A DNA stretch of 64,000 nucleotides from Collybiopsis luxurians FD-317 M1 (lineage: Eukaryota > Basidiomycota > Agaricomycetes > Agaricales > Omphalotaceae), in assembly GCA_000827265.1 (NCBI GenBank), contig KN834753.1, forward strand, positions 278,686-342,685, written 5' to 3'. The translations under genes were made by a program, and so were the position numbers. Shown one piece after another: positions 23,370 to 34,044 of this stretch (positions are counted from its first letter, which is position 1; each line of letters starts with the position of its first letter). The notes under the pieces were generated by a model. The model was not told where the DNA came from, did not search any database, and saw only the letters and a program-made list of their open reading frames with translations.

Positions 23370-24655
23370 CAGCCCATTCCATCCTCTTCCTTTCCTTCCG
23401 GTTATCTGCTCACCGGTCTTCACGTTGATGTAAAGAAGGAACCACGTACTCTCATCTCTCTGCGTCCCACTTCCGCCGCTGCTTGTTTCACTCAAAATGC
23501 TTTCAAAGCTGCTCCGGTAATCATCTCCAAAAGAGTTATCGCTGAAAATGTCAGCAGAGCACGAGCTCTAGTCATCAACAGCTGCTACGCAAACGCAAGA
23601 ACAGGTGCTCAAAACATTCAAGACGCATGAAATATGGCTAAAAAAGCTGATACTCTCCTCCCAAAATCATCGTCAAATCCTACCTCGGAAACAACTTTGG
23701 TTCCTTCTACTGGTTTCATCGACCAAAACCTCCCTATATCCAAAAGCCTCTCCTCAACTCGCTCACTGGGGAACGATTTTCACGCATGGGAACGCGCGGC
23801 AAAGGCGTTTATGGCGACCGACACGTTCCCCAAGCTTCGTGCGCGGACATTCACGATCACCGGTGTTCAGTACCGTATGGCTGGTATGGATAAAGGTGCA
23901 GAAATGACTCATCCCGATATGGGTCCTCCTTTCATTGGTCCCCTCCACGCTACGCTTCTGGGATGCATCACGACCGACTCGGCCATGTTGTCTAGTAGCT
24001 TACAGCGTGCTCTCACTTGTGCCGTCGGCCGCAGTTTCAATTCATTCAGTGTAGACCGGAACATGTCCACCAACGATTCTCTTCCTTGCCAACGGCGATG
24101 CGGCAGAGATCGATGAGGACATGGATAACGAAGGTTTTGAGGGGTTTGGGAAGAATTGACAGAGTTTGCGATTGATTTGGCGAAGCTGGTAGTGAGAGAT
24201 AGTGCGACCGAGTTTGTTGCTGTTACTGTCAAGGTTTGCTCTCTCTTTCTACAATATCCTAGCAAGTGATTTATTTGATCAACATAGGGAACTCCGACAT
24301 ACGAAGATACACACCGTGTCGCTTCTCGAGTCTCCACCTCGGCCCTCGTTAAGACAGCTCTCTTTGGCTAAGACGCCAACTGGGGTCGTATCCTCACTGC
24401 AACCGGTTCCATCTCCCTCAGTGCATCTCTCCACCCGAACAAGGTCAGCGTCACGTTTGCCCCTTCCGACGGGACGACTCCTCAGCCAGTGTTGGTCAGT
24501 AGTGAACCGGAAAAGGTAAACGAAGAACGGGCAAGTGAGATTCTGGCATTAGAGGACTTGGAGATTGTGGTTGACTTGGGAAGAGAAGAGGGTAAGGAGG
24601 TTGCCAAGTATTGGACTTGCGATTTTAGCTATGTCAGTTTGTCTGTTTCTGACAA
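23370..24655 (+). pseudogene. Decayed second copy of ArgJ
   Basis: The stretch aligns almost throughout with the intact ArgJ at 16270-17660. It starts at the shared CAGCCCATTCCATCC, so the mitochondrial presequence and original ATG are missing. It has a deletion after VKK, a TGA where the intact gene reads QDAW (near 23628), frame-breaking deletions around 24080-24160, and a TAA where the intact gene reads LFGQDANWG (near 24368). Intron 1 is still present and spliceable in form (24234-24287), so this is a DNA-level duplicate, not a retrocopy. Similarity fades at the second intron, whose GT donor is altered (TATGTCAG). A functional enzyme is impossible; short ORFs remaining inside are relics. 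Confidence 0.95.
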
Positions 24656-25105
24656 TCCGCGGTCGAGACTTCATCCCAGCTTTTGAGGACTCCTCCAATT
24701 CTGACTTATGCGGCGTCTTGTCAACCGCTGCTTCCACTTCTTTGCCCTATGTACTTATAACTGTACTCATCATATCGACAACTGTGTCGCGTCTTCACTT
24801 TGTATTTTCACTGCTTCCCTGTCCATGACCTGGCCCAGTTAACCGTTAAGTCACAGTGTGTTCTGAACTATTATATAAAGATTTAAATGGTAGCATACTC
24901 TAGACTTTTAGTATAAAAGGGTCAAATGGTAGTAATTCTCCAGCATCAATTTTGTTTGAAAACTCGGATACTTAACTTTGGTGAATCATGAGTTGGGTAA
25001 TATGGTTATTGTCAATGAATATGACGGCAGCGAAAATGGTCAAGTGGTGTATGCCAAAAGGGTGTATAAAGCAAGGATGTAATACTACTTATGATTTGTA
25101 CTACG
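24656..25105. other. A/T-rich spacer, no gene seen
   Basis: About 450 bp between the ArgJ pseudogene and the end of the secreted nuclease-like gene. No coding frame or RNA structure recognised. Confidence 0.5.
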
Positions 25106-26321
25106 CTATTGCTTAGCAGAAGGCTGTTGGCTCACCCTGACTTGGGTCGAAGTGTACCAAAACACAATGTTTGAATTCTTGCCTTTGAACGTCATTTTCG
25201 CAAACTCCTCCTCTCTTCCCAAACCCTTGCCCATATCTCCATCATCCACTCCAAGATTACTAACACCTTTGCATAAGTCATCCACTGCTGAGTCAGACGA
25301 TGATGACCCTCCGGCCGCCGCTGCTGCTCCCGATTGCCCGTTCGAATCAGCCTTCCCTGTCTTCGAATCAGTCTTTCCTGTCTCCGAATTAGCCTCTACA
25401 CTGAATGCCATCACCCAAACGGTAGAACCCGAGGGCCACGTCCCTGCATTCACTTTGGTGACGTCCGCCTGAACTCGTTCTTTAATGTCTTGAAATTTCT
25501 CCGCAGCTGTCTGACATTTGAGCTCGATGAAATTCGCTGTATCTAACTGGTTCTCTTGAACCCGAAGATCCCATTTCAAGTTTGAACCCTGATAGGTACC
25601 TTCACGGTCAACCACCTTGGAGGGGTCCTTCAAGTTACTACCACTTGCAAGTTTCTTTTGCAGATAGAGTGCAAGCTCAACCTGGGCCCACCCTTCCCAT
25701 CCACCTTTCAACGCCTGAGCACCTTCAATCTTGTCGACGTTCTCTTTTGCCCAAGCCTGAATAGTCGTGATCAAACTGTAAAAGCAGCAATGAATTCCTG
25801 GACGGGCTTTCATGAAAGCAGAAGAGGAGATACCTATTCTCTACTCTGGATTCTAATTTGCGTTTAGGGAGAGATCGGGGACAGGTAGGTGCATTGGAAG
25901 AATGGGCATTTGAACTGGTAGTGGTCTTGGAGGTACTAGGCTTGGCAGCTACCGACGACGTATCCGTTGATATAGCCGGCGGGGGCTTGGAGGGCACCGA
26001 CGGCGGGGGTTCGGAAGTACTAGGCTTGGAAGTACTAGACTTGGAAGTCACAGGTTTACCAGTTACCGCTGATGTGTCTGTTGATTTAATCGGTTGTCCC
26101 GGTGGGGGTTTGGCTGCTGAGGTTCCTGGCTTCTGTGTGGTACCTACTGTTAATGCTGAAGGCTTTCCATGAGTAGGTCCCCGTGGTGAATGGGAACTTG
26201 GCAATCGTTGTGTAGCAATGAGCGAAACTGGAACCGCATATGAGAGGGTCGATGTCCCAACAACGAAAAGGAGTAGGAGCATTGCTGATGTGAGCCGCAG
26301 AAGGAATGATGTTGTCAGCAT
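25106..26321 (-). CDS. Secreted protein with putative PD-(D/E)XK nuclease-like domain
   Basis: Two exons (intron 25776-25833) encode 385 aa. The N-terminus has a signal or anchor segment (SAMLLLLFVVGTSTLSYAVP) followed by a Ser/Thr/Pro/Lys-rich linker of about 120 residues with repeated SKPSTS-type units. The second exon carries the globular part: LKGGWEGWAQVELALYLQKK, then KWDLRVQENQ, then NFIELKCQTAAEKFQDIKER. The spacing E (in QVEL), D (in KWDL), ELK fits the restriction-endonuclease-like fold E-(x)n-D-(x)n-(E/D)xK. A Gly/Ser/Ala-rich tail segment precedes the end. Nuclease activity is inference from motif spacing only; another reading is a catalytically dead binding domain. The gene and its promoter have a truncated copy at 32.1-32.5 kb. 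Confidence 0.68.
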
Positions 26322-26796
26322 TGTGGAAATGGGTAGAAGGACACAAAAGTGATAGTATAGAAGATTTGTTCAAAAGAGTGAACGGACCAGCCGTTTAGGA
26401 TTGAGTATGAATGGGACCTGCCCACAGAAGAGCCTGAATATTTGGGAGGCTGTTAGTGATCATTTAATTGCAGCTGAGAAAGAGGGCATATAGCCTATAC
26501 CTTGGAGGCAAGAAAACTTGATGAAGTTGACCAAAATTCCCTTTTGCTTTTTATACAAAGGTCAAGAGTAAACGGCGAGGCTGGCAGAGACTTAATGCAC
26601 AGCGGGAGTTACTGCATATTATCGGGTACAATTAACCGAGGACCAGTGTATGTGTCTCTTAACTCAAGTATGTGAATAGCACTTTGGTGATGTTCCGTAT
26701 TCTGTGCATATACGAGCCTCCGATTTGCTCTTTAGAGACCAGTTCGATCTTGACGGATCATCCGTCCTTACAGAAAGCACCGCACTGCGTTTTGAG

Positions 26797-26900
26797 ATGT
26801 AACTCCCGCAGTGCACGAAAGTTCCGCCGAGCTTGTCTTTCACTCTAGAATTTTCCGCACATTCACAGCCACCGGTGTTCTATGTATGACCTGGTTTTTT
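26797..26900 (+). pseudogene. ArgJ-like relic, central region
   Basis: CCGCACATTCACAGCCACCG and the next few bases closely match the ArgJ segment that encodes [15 protein letters not shown] (pseudogene copy near 23850). The flanking GATGTAACTCCCGC is shared with the relic at 29.9 kb. Too short and diverged to code. Confidence 0.55.
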
Positions 26901-27112
26901 TGAGGAAATTCAAGTCTGGTATCCCTGCCGTACATGCCACGGCTCGGCTTAATCGGCAATTCTAGTAGCATCATGATTGTTTGAATCTCAAACACTGGGA
27001 TCACACAAGCTACAGTGAAGCTATGCAGGCAACTGAAGCAAATGCGTGGCTCTCAATCGGTTCTATTATCTAGTTAGTAGTGGACTGCAATTACATTACT
27101 CAATTAAATCAA

Positions 27113-27225
27113 GATTGCTCAGGGTATACTGCTGGACAAGTATGCTATTGTCAATGCACTGTTCTAGTGGCTGCTGGTTGGCTACTAGATTATAAATATA
27201 AATTGTTTCAAACACCTGAGCAATC
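27113..27225. repeat. Short inverted repeat, MITE-like
   Basis: GATTGCTCAGG at 27113-27123 is repeated in reverse complement (CCTGAGCAATC) at 27215-27225, bounding a 113-bp unit without coding content. Confidence 0.5.
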
Positions 27226-28925
27226 TCAATATCAATCATAGTTTCATACAACTTGTAAATAAAGTGTTGTATTTGAAGTAGAAGTGGTAGGCATATAGTA
27301 TATGTATTTACTTCTTTACAACCGTATTCATGCATACACCGTCTTCTGCTGCATGGACATTGATCATGAAAGCTATGTCATCCAGCTGGATAATTATATC
27401 TGGCAACCCCCAATATTCAGGAGGTAACATTGGCTGTCACACCGGGACCACCGCGGGTGACATTAAACCACTACTCATTCTCATTCCCGTTGCCATCAGC
27501 TTCCTGCCGCTGATACATTGATGTACCATTCCCCGATTTGGAATAGCATCAATGGTAACTGAGGCTGGCAGTCGTCGAGCACCCAGATGCCTCACCCTGG
27601 TTTTTTACGAGTCTGGAATGAAATGAAGGAGTCGTCTTGCAGCGGACTTGTTCATTTTCCCACAGTTCTCTCCTCTCTTTGTATCGACGTTTTTTCCCCA
27701 TCTTTGGGCATGTCACTTTTTTGTTACCCTTGTTATCTGCGTGACCTTCTTGACCACCATGTCCTTCACCCTTTCTGTGTCCATCCACTGACCGCTACAT
27801 TCTTCATCCTTTCCAAGTCTCTCTGCATTTCCTTTCTTCTCTCAGTTGTACACAGTGCATAATGTGCTCTCCCTGTCTCGCTCTCTTTTTCTTTTTCTTT
27901 CTTTTTTTGGTATCCTGTCTGTTTAGTACATCTTCCATTTGACACAAATCTTCTCATTCAATTTTGTTGCTCCCTTATTCATTGACTGACTATGCTAATT
28001 GCATAGTTTGGAATTGTGTCGCATGGAACACATATAATATACCAGACTTCGCTCTTATATGAAGCGCATCTCTGATGAGTGCTTATATCTCCATCGTCTT
28101 CCCCTTCTCGTTCACCGTCATCTCTCTCAATTTTTTCTTGCATCTTCTACATCATTCTCTGCTTCATCATCAAAGGCTGATCTCTTCTTCAATTGCACTC
28201 ACATTTTTTTCTTCGCTTTGTCTCAGGCTTGCGCCTTTATCCAGTTCTGTTACTGTACATGTTAGTTCTCTTTTTTATCTCTTGATTCACCTCTTACCTG
28301 GGTATGTGTTCTGTCCAGCAGCATCACTGCTCTCAGTCTCAATTTTGCTTGCGCTCCTTGCTTGGTAGGGATTCCAACTATTGAGAATGCTACATCTATG
28401 ACATCTCTGATGTGTATCTTCTGTGGACTCATCGTGTTTGTTCTGGATCGCAAAGTGAGTTATTATTCCTTTTAATCACTCTTACTTACCTCTTTTCACC
28501 CTCCCCTCCATTTTTCTCTTCTCCAAAGTTGACGGCATTTTCCGCTCTGTGTATGAACGTACTATCCTCCATATTCATGCTCTCTATTGCACCCTCTGGA
28601 TCAATATTGTCCAGAAGCTTGAACCATTCCATATTAGGCACTTCCCATTTAGGCGTGAATACTCAGTTTCCAAATTCCAACATCTGTCTTCCATCCATTT
28701 CTTTGATCTCGAAAGTTTCGATCTCACCTACTTGCCTTGCTATATGCATCTTCCATCTAGGATTCTCATGATGCAGACTTGTGTTCTGTCCCACTTCATG
28801 AAACATCGAAGCTAATTCATAATCACATACTCTTTACAGTAGAAGTCAGTATTATACTATAAAAAGATGAAAATACTTGCACGCTATTCTCTGTATACTT
28901 ACTCCATCACAGAGTACTTTCTGAA

Positions 28926-29078
28926 ATGCAGCCTCCGCCTCCGCCGCCTCGCCGAAATCCCCTTTCCAATCCAGATGGTCTTCATCGACGAGAGCTGAAC
29001 CAATGCTCTCAGTGCTGGGCCTCTCATTCGGTAACTAATCCTTTGAAGAGATGTACCGGATGCTTCCTTGCAAAGTGA
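28926..29078 (+). pseudogene. MYND-finger-like mini-frame, truncated
   Basis: The frame from ATG 28926 encodes 50 residues: a Pro-rich start, then NQCSQCWASHSVTNPLKRC and TGCFLAK, then TGA. The C-x2-C-x11-C-x2-C spacing matches the first half of a MYND zinc finger. The second half, normally YC-x3-C followed by His and Cys, is absent. Probably the broken end of a MYND protein gene of the kind abundant in mushroom genomes; an independent small protein is less likely. Confidence 0.4.
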
Positions 29079-29577
29079 CTTGATTAACAGTTTGAATGAG
29101 GGTTTGCTCGTGTGATGGCGGCTTATCAATACACTTTGTCGTATAAGTTCCTGTTTGAACCACTTTGTCACTTAATGAGCACCTGGACTTGTACATGCCA
29201 CACATGTAAGTGCGATGGCCCACCCCACAAGTGCTACTCAACCCTTATGTACCTCACAGACCATTGTCAAATGGTTAGATTGAGATATTTTTGGGGTGAT
29301 CTCAATGGTGAATAGTGAACTATTGTCAAATTACTAATTGCCATCTACACATCTAACCTCATATGGGTACTGCAAATGATGAATCATTTGTGCCCAGTTC
29401 TGTTGCTTGGCCCACTTTTGCATTGACCCATGCATTGTGTTTCTTCAAAAATGAGTCCGGCAGTGGCAAATTGCTGTTGAAGGGAGCATGAGACATTTTT
29501 TCATTACTAATATTGGCAATTTTATCTGTCCCAGCTCACCAGCATAGAGTAAATAGCCTGCTGGCAACAATGGCAAC

Positions 29578-29670
29578 AGAAGGTGAAGTGGCTCCTTGCC
29601 CCTTAGTACATAGTCTTACTTACTTGCAGCAATGAAGAGTCCAAAAAAAAAAAAAAAAAAGAAGGTGAAG
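29578..29670 (+). mobile_element. Poly(A)-tailed short insertion with target-site duplication
   Basis: AGAAGGTGAAG occurs at 29578-29588 and again at 29660-29670. Between them lies a 71-nt segment that ends in a run of A (29643-29660). Direct repeats flanking a 3' poly(A) insert are the signature of target-primed reverse transcription. Confidence 0.5.
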
Positions 29671-29859
29671 CAGTGTGTTGCATTGTCATCAGCAACAACG
29701 GCAGTTACTAAGTGACTTAAAAAATTTTGGTGCCTTAGGTGCTAAAGCGGCGATTTTCCAGAGTGACTGGCAGTTATTTGGCCTTTCGCAGTTGCTAGGG
29801 GGTTGTTTGCCGGCAACCGGGTTGCCAAATAGAATAATCATATCCAGCTCCGATGCCTA

Positions 29860-30005
29860 TTGCAGATACATCAACTGGTGGATTGTGGCCAGTGACGAGA
29901 TGATGTAACTCCCGCCGTGCAGTGTAAAGTTTCTGCCAACCTCATCACTCTTTTCCATCTGCCAGGGTCCTACATCCACTATCACATTTGTCCCTTCCTA
30001 TGGGA
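29860..30005 (+). pseudogene. ArgJ-like relic, C-terminal region (weak)
   Basis: CAACTGGTGGATTGTGGCC and, further on, CACATTTGTCCCTTCCTATG resemble the ArgJ exon around CCAACTGGGGCCGTATCC and CACGTTTGTCCCCTCCGACG. The order is the same as in the better preserved relic at 33.4 kb. Confidence 0.45.
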
Positions 30006-30154
30006 TGAAGCTAACCTAAGCCCTAATGATTCTTGCTTTGTACCAGTTAATATGAACATTGTACACTATTTTGAAATTACAGTATGATACTAAGTATGCC
30101 TATCAACTTAGTGGATGCCATCAATGCCTCAATGCAAATTTCGAAATGTACTAC

Positions 30155-30173
30155 TAGTAGTAGTAGTAGTAGT
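30155..30173. repeat. TAG trinucleotide microsatellite
   Basis: About six perfect TAG units lie downstream of the alginate-lyase-like gene. Confidence 0.9.
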
Positions 30174-30221
30174 ATTGTTCCAGCTATATGAGATAATTTA
30201 CTCTTCTTCTGGCTGAGGCTG

Positions 30222-31661
30222 TCAAGCAGTGTTCCCGGCGTGAGTCAATGTCTCCCATCCAACGAACAGTCCATTCCCTCGTGCAGGTCTCTGTTTTTCA
30301 GTTAATGCCTGAGTATTTGGCATAGAAAAACCCAATCTGGTATGCATGGCATTGAAACCAACTTCTGTGATGGAACCGAGCCAAAATTTCACCTCTTTGT
30401 TCACGCAAAGCCAAGACGGTTTTTGGGCTCCCAAAGCAAATTGGGAGTGAAATCCCAAACCATATCGCAAACGTTCTCCGATGTCACCTTTGTAGAGGTC
30501 TGTACCCTGTATTCGAGAGGTTTCCGCGACATGGGAAATGGAGGAGAGTCCATAGCCTAAAAAATACGAATGAATATAAGGTCAGGAAGCTTCTGGTGTG
30601 CTTCAAGCGTACCAGTGTGCTCAAAATCACGACAAGTCTCTTGAGCAATTCCATCCGCTGGGAATGTCGATTGACCTTGCCAGAATTTAAAAATCTTCGC
30701 AGGAGTATTGAATCCATCACCAGGAGCTGTTTTAGGTATCTTCCCGTCTTTACGAAGATATACATAGGCTGGAACCCGGCCCATGAACTTTTTCATTGCA
30801 ATATCATAGCTAGGCTTGTCCTCGAGGAAGACTGAGATTCCAAGTGCAGCCTCGACCATCCCTGCGGAATGCAAAGGAATCAATATTTGCACGGTTTAAC
30901 AAAGGAACAGACTTTCCTAACTCCCAATTTCCATTATAATTAGGAGCTCCTTTGATTACCACAGGTAAGTACACATCCTTCAACATCTTTTCGAATGTTG
31001 CTATATCAGCAGCGCTCCACCCCGCGTTGGTGTGTCTGATGATCTCCGCCGCTCTTGACCACGTCGCTCCAGCCCATCCAGTTTGAAGACGTGCATTGGA
31101 CAGCGTATGTTCTTTAATTGTCTTGGCCCAGGCATTCATGTACGACATAGCCTGCTGTGCGTATTGATGTTTGCCCGAGACATACCATGCTAGAGACATG
31201 GCGTATGCAGCCAGAGCGTCATGTCGTTCATCGGTGCAGCCATTATCAGGAATAGAGTACCCTCCGCATTCGACAGTAGCTCTAGGGGAAGGAGTACGGG
31301 TGGGAGATGCCAAAGGGTCTTTGAGCATGGTGTTGTAGGCTTTGGTCCAAGGCTAATTATTCAGGATTAGAATATCTCAGAGGTACGACTGACTTTAAAA
31401 ACATCTCACCTCGGCTCCAGAGTTCACTTTCCCCTTGATAAAGTCCAACTGCTGACGGTCGATCAGTATACCCGGGTGCTTGAATGTTGCTGGCGCGTAA
31501 GAGAAGAAATCAGGTGTACCACTGGCATTGACGACAGTTTCGACATTAAGATCCAGTAAGGGGCTCTGAGACTGGTCCACTGGGTCGAAATCAGAGTGTT
31601 GACTGATGACCAAAGTCAGTAATTTTGAGAGGGCTAAGAGTAGCAAAGCGTTTGAGAACAT
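30222..31661 (-). CDS. Secreted alginate-lyase-domain protein
   Basis: The ATG at 31661 opens a signal peptide (MFSNALLLLALSKLLTLVIS). The mature part shows FSYAPATFKHPGILIDRQQL, then PWTKAYNTMLKDPLAS, CTDERHDALAAYAMSLAWYV, LQTGWAGATWSRAAEIIRHT, and after an intron NGNWELG, DKPSYDIAMKKFMGRVPAYV, ETCRDFEHT and LRYGLGFHSQFAL. The stop is at 30222. This is the Alginate_lyase (PF05426-type, alpha/alpha-toroid) layout of fungal secreted proteins, in which the Asn/Glu-Trp-Glu and Arg-Asp-x-x-His segments line the active site. The natural substrate in a mushroom is unlikely to be alginate; another uronate-rich polysaccharide is more plausible. About four introns of 50-60 nt. Confidence 0.85.
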
Positions 31662-32064
31662 GGTGCTCTTCCAAATTATGGCCTCGTCTTAGTGACTTAT
31701 ATGCGTAAGATGAATGTATCCTGTCAGTCAGCTGCACTCCCGATTTGTACTAGTGCTAGGATGCAATGAAAACAATAATAAGAACAGTTTTAAATTGACT
31801 GACTATGCTACATATAGTAACTCAGGTAAGGAAAATTCAGTGTTGCCGCGGTTCATTCGGTCCGCGGACCTGCAATTTTTGCTCAACTTCGAACCTGAAG
31901 GCCTGAATCTTGGGTTCGGTCCACAAAACTGAAATCCTCGGACCTGAACCTGAGGTTCAGGTTCAGAGGTGTACCAGGTTTGAACCGGGTTCGACCACTG
32001 ATAGCACAATTTGTATAAAACTACTGCTCAAAAATTGATTAAAATAGTTGTTAGTTTTTTTTGG
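31662..32064. repeat. Spacer with degenerate GGTTC/GAACC repeat
   Basis: At about 31840-32000 the words GGTTC, GAACC and CGGACCTGAA recur in both orientations at short spacing, giving a self-complementary, low-complexity stretch. A related but different degenerate palindrome-rich patch (CCGTA/TACGG words) lies at about 32940-33170. No gene seen. Confidence 0.55.
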
Positions 32065-32412
32065 CTACATAGATTTGCACAGATGCATGGGCAGTAGTTT
32101 AGATGTACCAGGTTTAGAAGCTGCCAATGTTGCTGCCGTTGACTCGGAGGCACCAGGTTTGGTAGCTAACGACGAGGAGTCCGTCGAGTTGGATGTATGT
32201 GCTGGCAGGGATCCGTCTGCTGAAGCACCTGGCTTTTTCTTTGTCTTCACTGTCGGCATTGAACGCTGAACATTAACTGCCAATGGCGAATGGGAACTTG
32301 GCAATCTTTGTTCAGCGATGAGTGAGACTGGTGCCGCATATGAGATCCCAATAAAGGGAAGTAGTAGGAGTGTCGCTGATGTGAGTCGGAGAAGGAATGC
32401 TGCTGTTGGCAT
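32065..32412 (-). pseudogene. Truncated paralogue of the secreted nuclease-like protein
   Basis: From ATG 32412 the frame encodes a signal segment (LLRLTSATLLLLPFIGISYA) and the APVSLIAEQRLPSSHSP run shared with the protein at 25.1-26.3 kb (VPVSLIATQRLPSSHSP), then a Ser/Thr-rich linker, and stops after LLPMHLCKSM. The whole nuclease-like second exon is missing; nothing like WEGWAQVEL or IELK occurs downstream before the alginate-lyase gene. Upstream DNA is also duplicated (26379-26430 versus 32466-32520 share GGATTGAGTATGAATGG). It could still be secreted as a short linker peptide, but truncation is the simpler reading. Confidence 0.7.
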
Positions 32413-33429
32413 CGTGGCAGTAGAAGGACACAGTAGTGACAGTTTATACTGTTTGCTCAAATAATGAACGGACCAGTCGCTTAGGATTGAGTATGAATGG
32501 GTCCTGCCCACAGAATAGCCTGTAAGTATGGGGTGCCAGTGGCCATTTTATGGTGGTTAAGGACCTTGAGAGCAAGGAAATTTGGTGAGTTATCGAGACT
32601 CGTCTTCGCTCTTTATATGTTTTCGTCCCGATATTTGTTGTATTTGGACACTGCATTTTTTACAATTGCTCGAAGTAAGAACAAACTCAAGACGGTGTAT
32701 GGTGCAAGGCTGCTTTCTGATCCTAGATGGTTCGGCCCTAAGTCTCCGGCATTTTTGGGAAGCCGATTTATGACGAGAGCTGTGTAAACTTTAGTCATAC
32801 AAATTTCCAGAGGACTCCTGCCGATATGTAAGCGCACAGAAGCACATAGTAGGAAGGAGGAACATAGGAACATAGGAATAATCAATAGCGTGGAGCGATA
32901 GCTATTTGATCCTTTCGGATGGTTCACTGTCCTAAGTTTCCGAAACTGGATAGGGATCCGAACCGTAACCGTATAACCAGTGCAGCTTACACTTACGGTT
33001 GTACGGGTGCCCGTAAAGGATGGTGATGGTCAATTTTTGCGGTCGTATCTATTCGGCTGCCATACGGATGCCTCGTATTGCAAAAATTTGGCCTCTGGGG
33101 TTATACCAGTAAATGGTCAAATCAATGATTTGTAGTTCAGTTTCGGTATACCGTATACGGACGACTTCGTCGACAACGAAGACCTGGAGAACAGGGGTTT
33201 GACTTGAAAGGAACTCATTGTACAGAAAGAAAGCTAGAATTAAACATGGCGTTTTCAAGACCAGTCCCAGGATGCGAAGGAGCCAAAGGAAACGAAGCCA
33301 GGCAAGGAATTTGAAGCGGAATCAGACAAGGGAGACAAGGGAGCTATGGCCCTCAGGTTAGTACGAGAAGTAGACATACTTAATTTGTACACCGCATTTG
33401 CTACAGTCAGATTCACGGTAATGAACATT

Positions 33430-33735
33430 GAAAGCTATATTATCCGGCTCTGCCAGTGATATATACAGCGACTGGTGGACTGTAGCAAGTGAGGCGTAGC
33501 TCCTGCCGCGCGTCCAGTTTTCGCCCTTGCCGTACTTTCACGTGCCACCTGAACAAGGTTAGCATCGCGTTTGTTCCTTCCGACAAAACCCTGTCTCAGA
33601 GTCGGCCAACAGAGAGCCGGAAGCGGTAAATGGAGGGCATGCAATCAAAATTTGGGCATTGAAGGACCTGGAGATTATGGTTAACGAGGACTCGGAGAGG
33701 GGCGCGTGAACTTGCAATTTTACAGCTAAGTGTGT
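33430..33735 (+). pseudogene. ArgJ relic, C-terminal exon
   Basis: CACCTGAACAAGGTTAGC, TTTGTTCCTTCCGAC, GGACCTGGAGATTATGGTTA and ACTTGCAATTTTACAGCTAA follow in order and correspond to the intact ArgJ exon near 17430-17640 (CACCCGAACAAAGTCAGC, GGACTTGGAGATTGTGG, ACTTGCGATTTCAGCTAT). Stops and frameshifts abound. Divergence is clearly greater than for the 23.4-kb copy, so it is older or evolved faster. Confidence 0.75.
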
Positions 33736-34044
33736 TGATTCTCGGTGGAGGTAGACGGTTTGAGCCCGAAGTATTTACAAGAGTAACGCGGTCGGATTCT
33801 GTTTTCGCTGGCGTTCTTTTATCTTATCTTATCTCCTATACGGCGGCATGTGATAATCACCGGGCAGTAGGGACGGCCAGCGAGCGGCAACAGCTTAATT
33901 CCACTCCTCCACCATATACTTTAATACCCGTCCGCCTTGGACCCTCATCTGCGAGGGCTGTATCGTAAGGGCAATTATCTTGAAATTGTTCAAGAAGCTC
34001 ACGCAATTATTAGGATAAACGTTATCACTCATTGGACCTCTAAT

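Larger units (their letters stand above)
26322..30221. other. Repeat-rich 3.9-kb interval with relics
   Basis: No intact gene. It contains an ArgJ-like relic (about 26797-26900), a 113-bp inverted repeat (27113-27225), a strongly pyrimidine-rich plus strand (about 27600-28750), a MYND-like mini-frame (28926-29078), a poly(A)-tailed insertion (29589-29659), a second ArgJ-like relic (about 29860-30005) and a TAG microsatellite (30155-30173). Confidence 0.6.

Noticed and set aside
27600..28750. Long hydrophobic-looking frames on the plus strand
   Set aside because: They follow from strong C/T bias of the DNA; the same stretch gives charged frames on the other strand and no family is recognisable in either.
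29115..29310. Cys-rich frame (TWTCTCHTCKCDGPPHKC) resembling a transposon zinc ribbon
   Set aside because: Only one short frame, no transposase core anywhere near; similarity is too vague.
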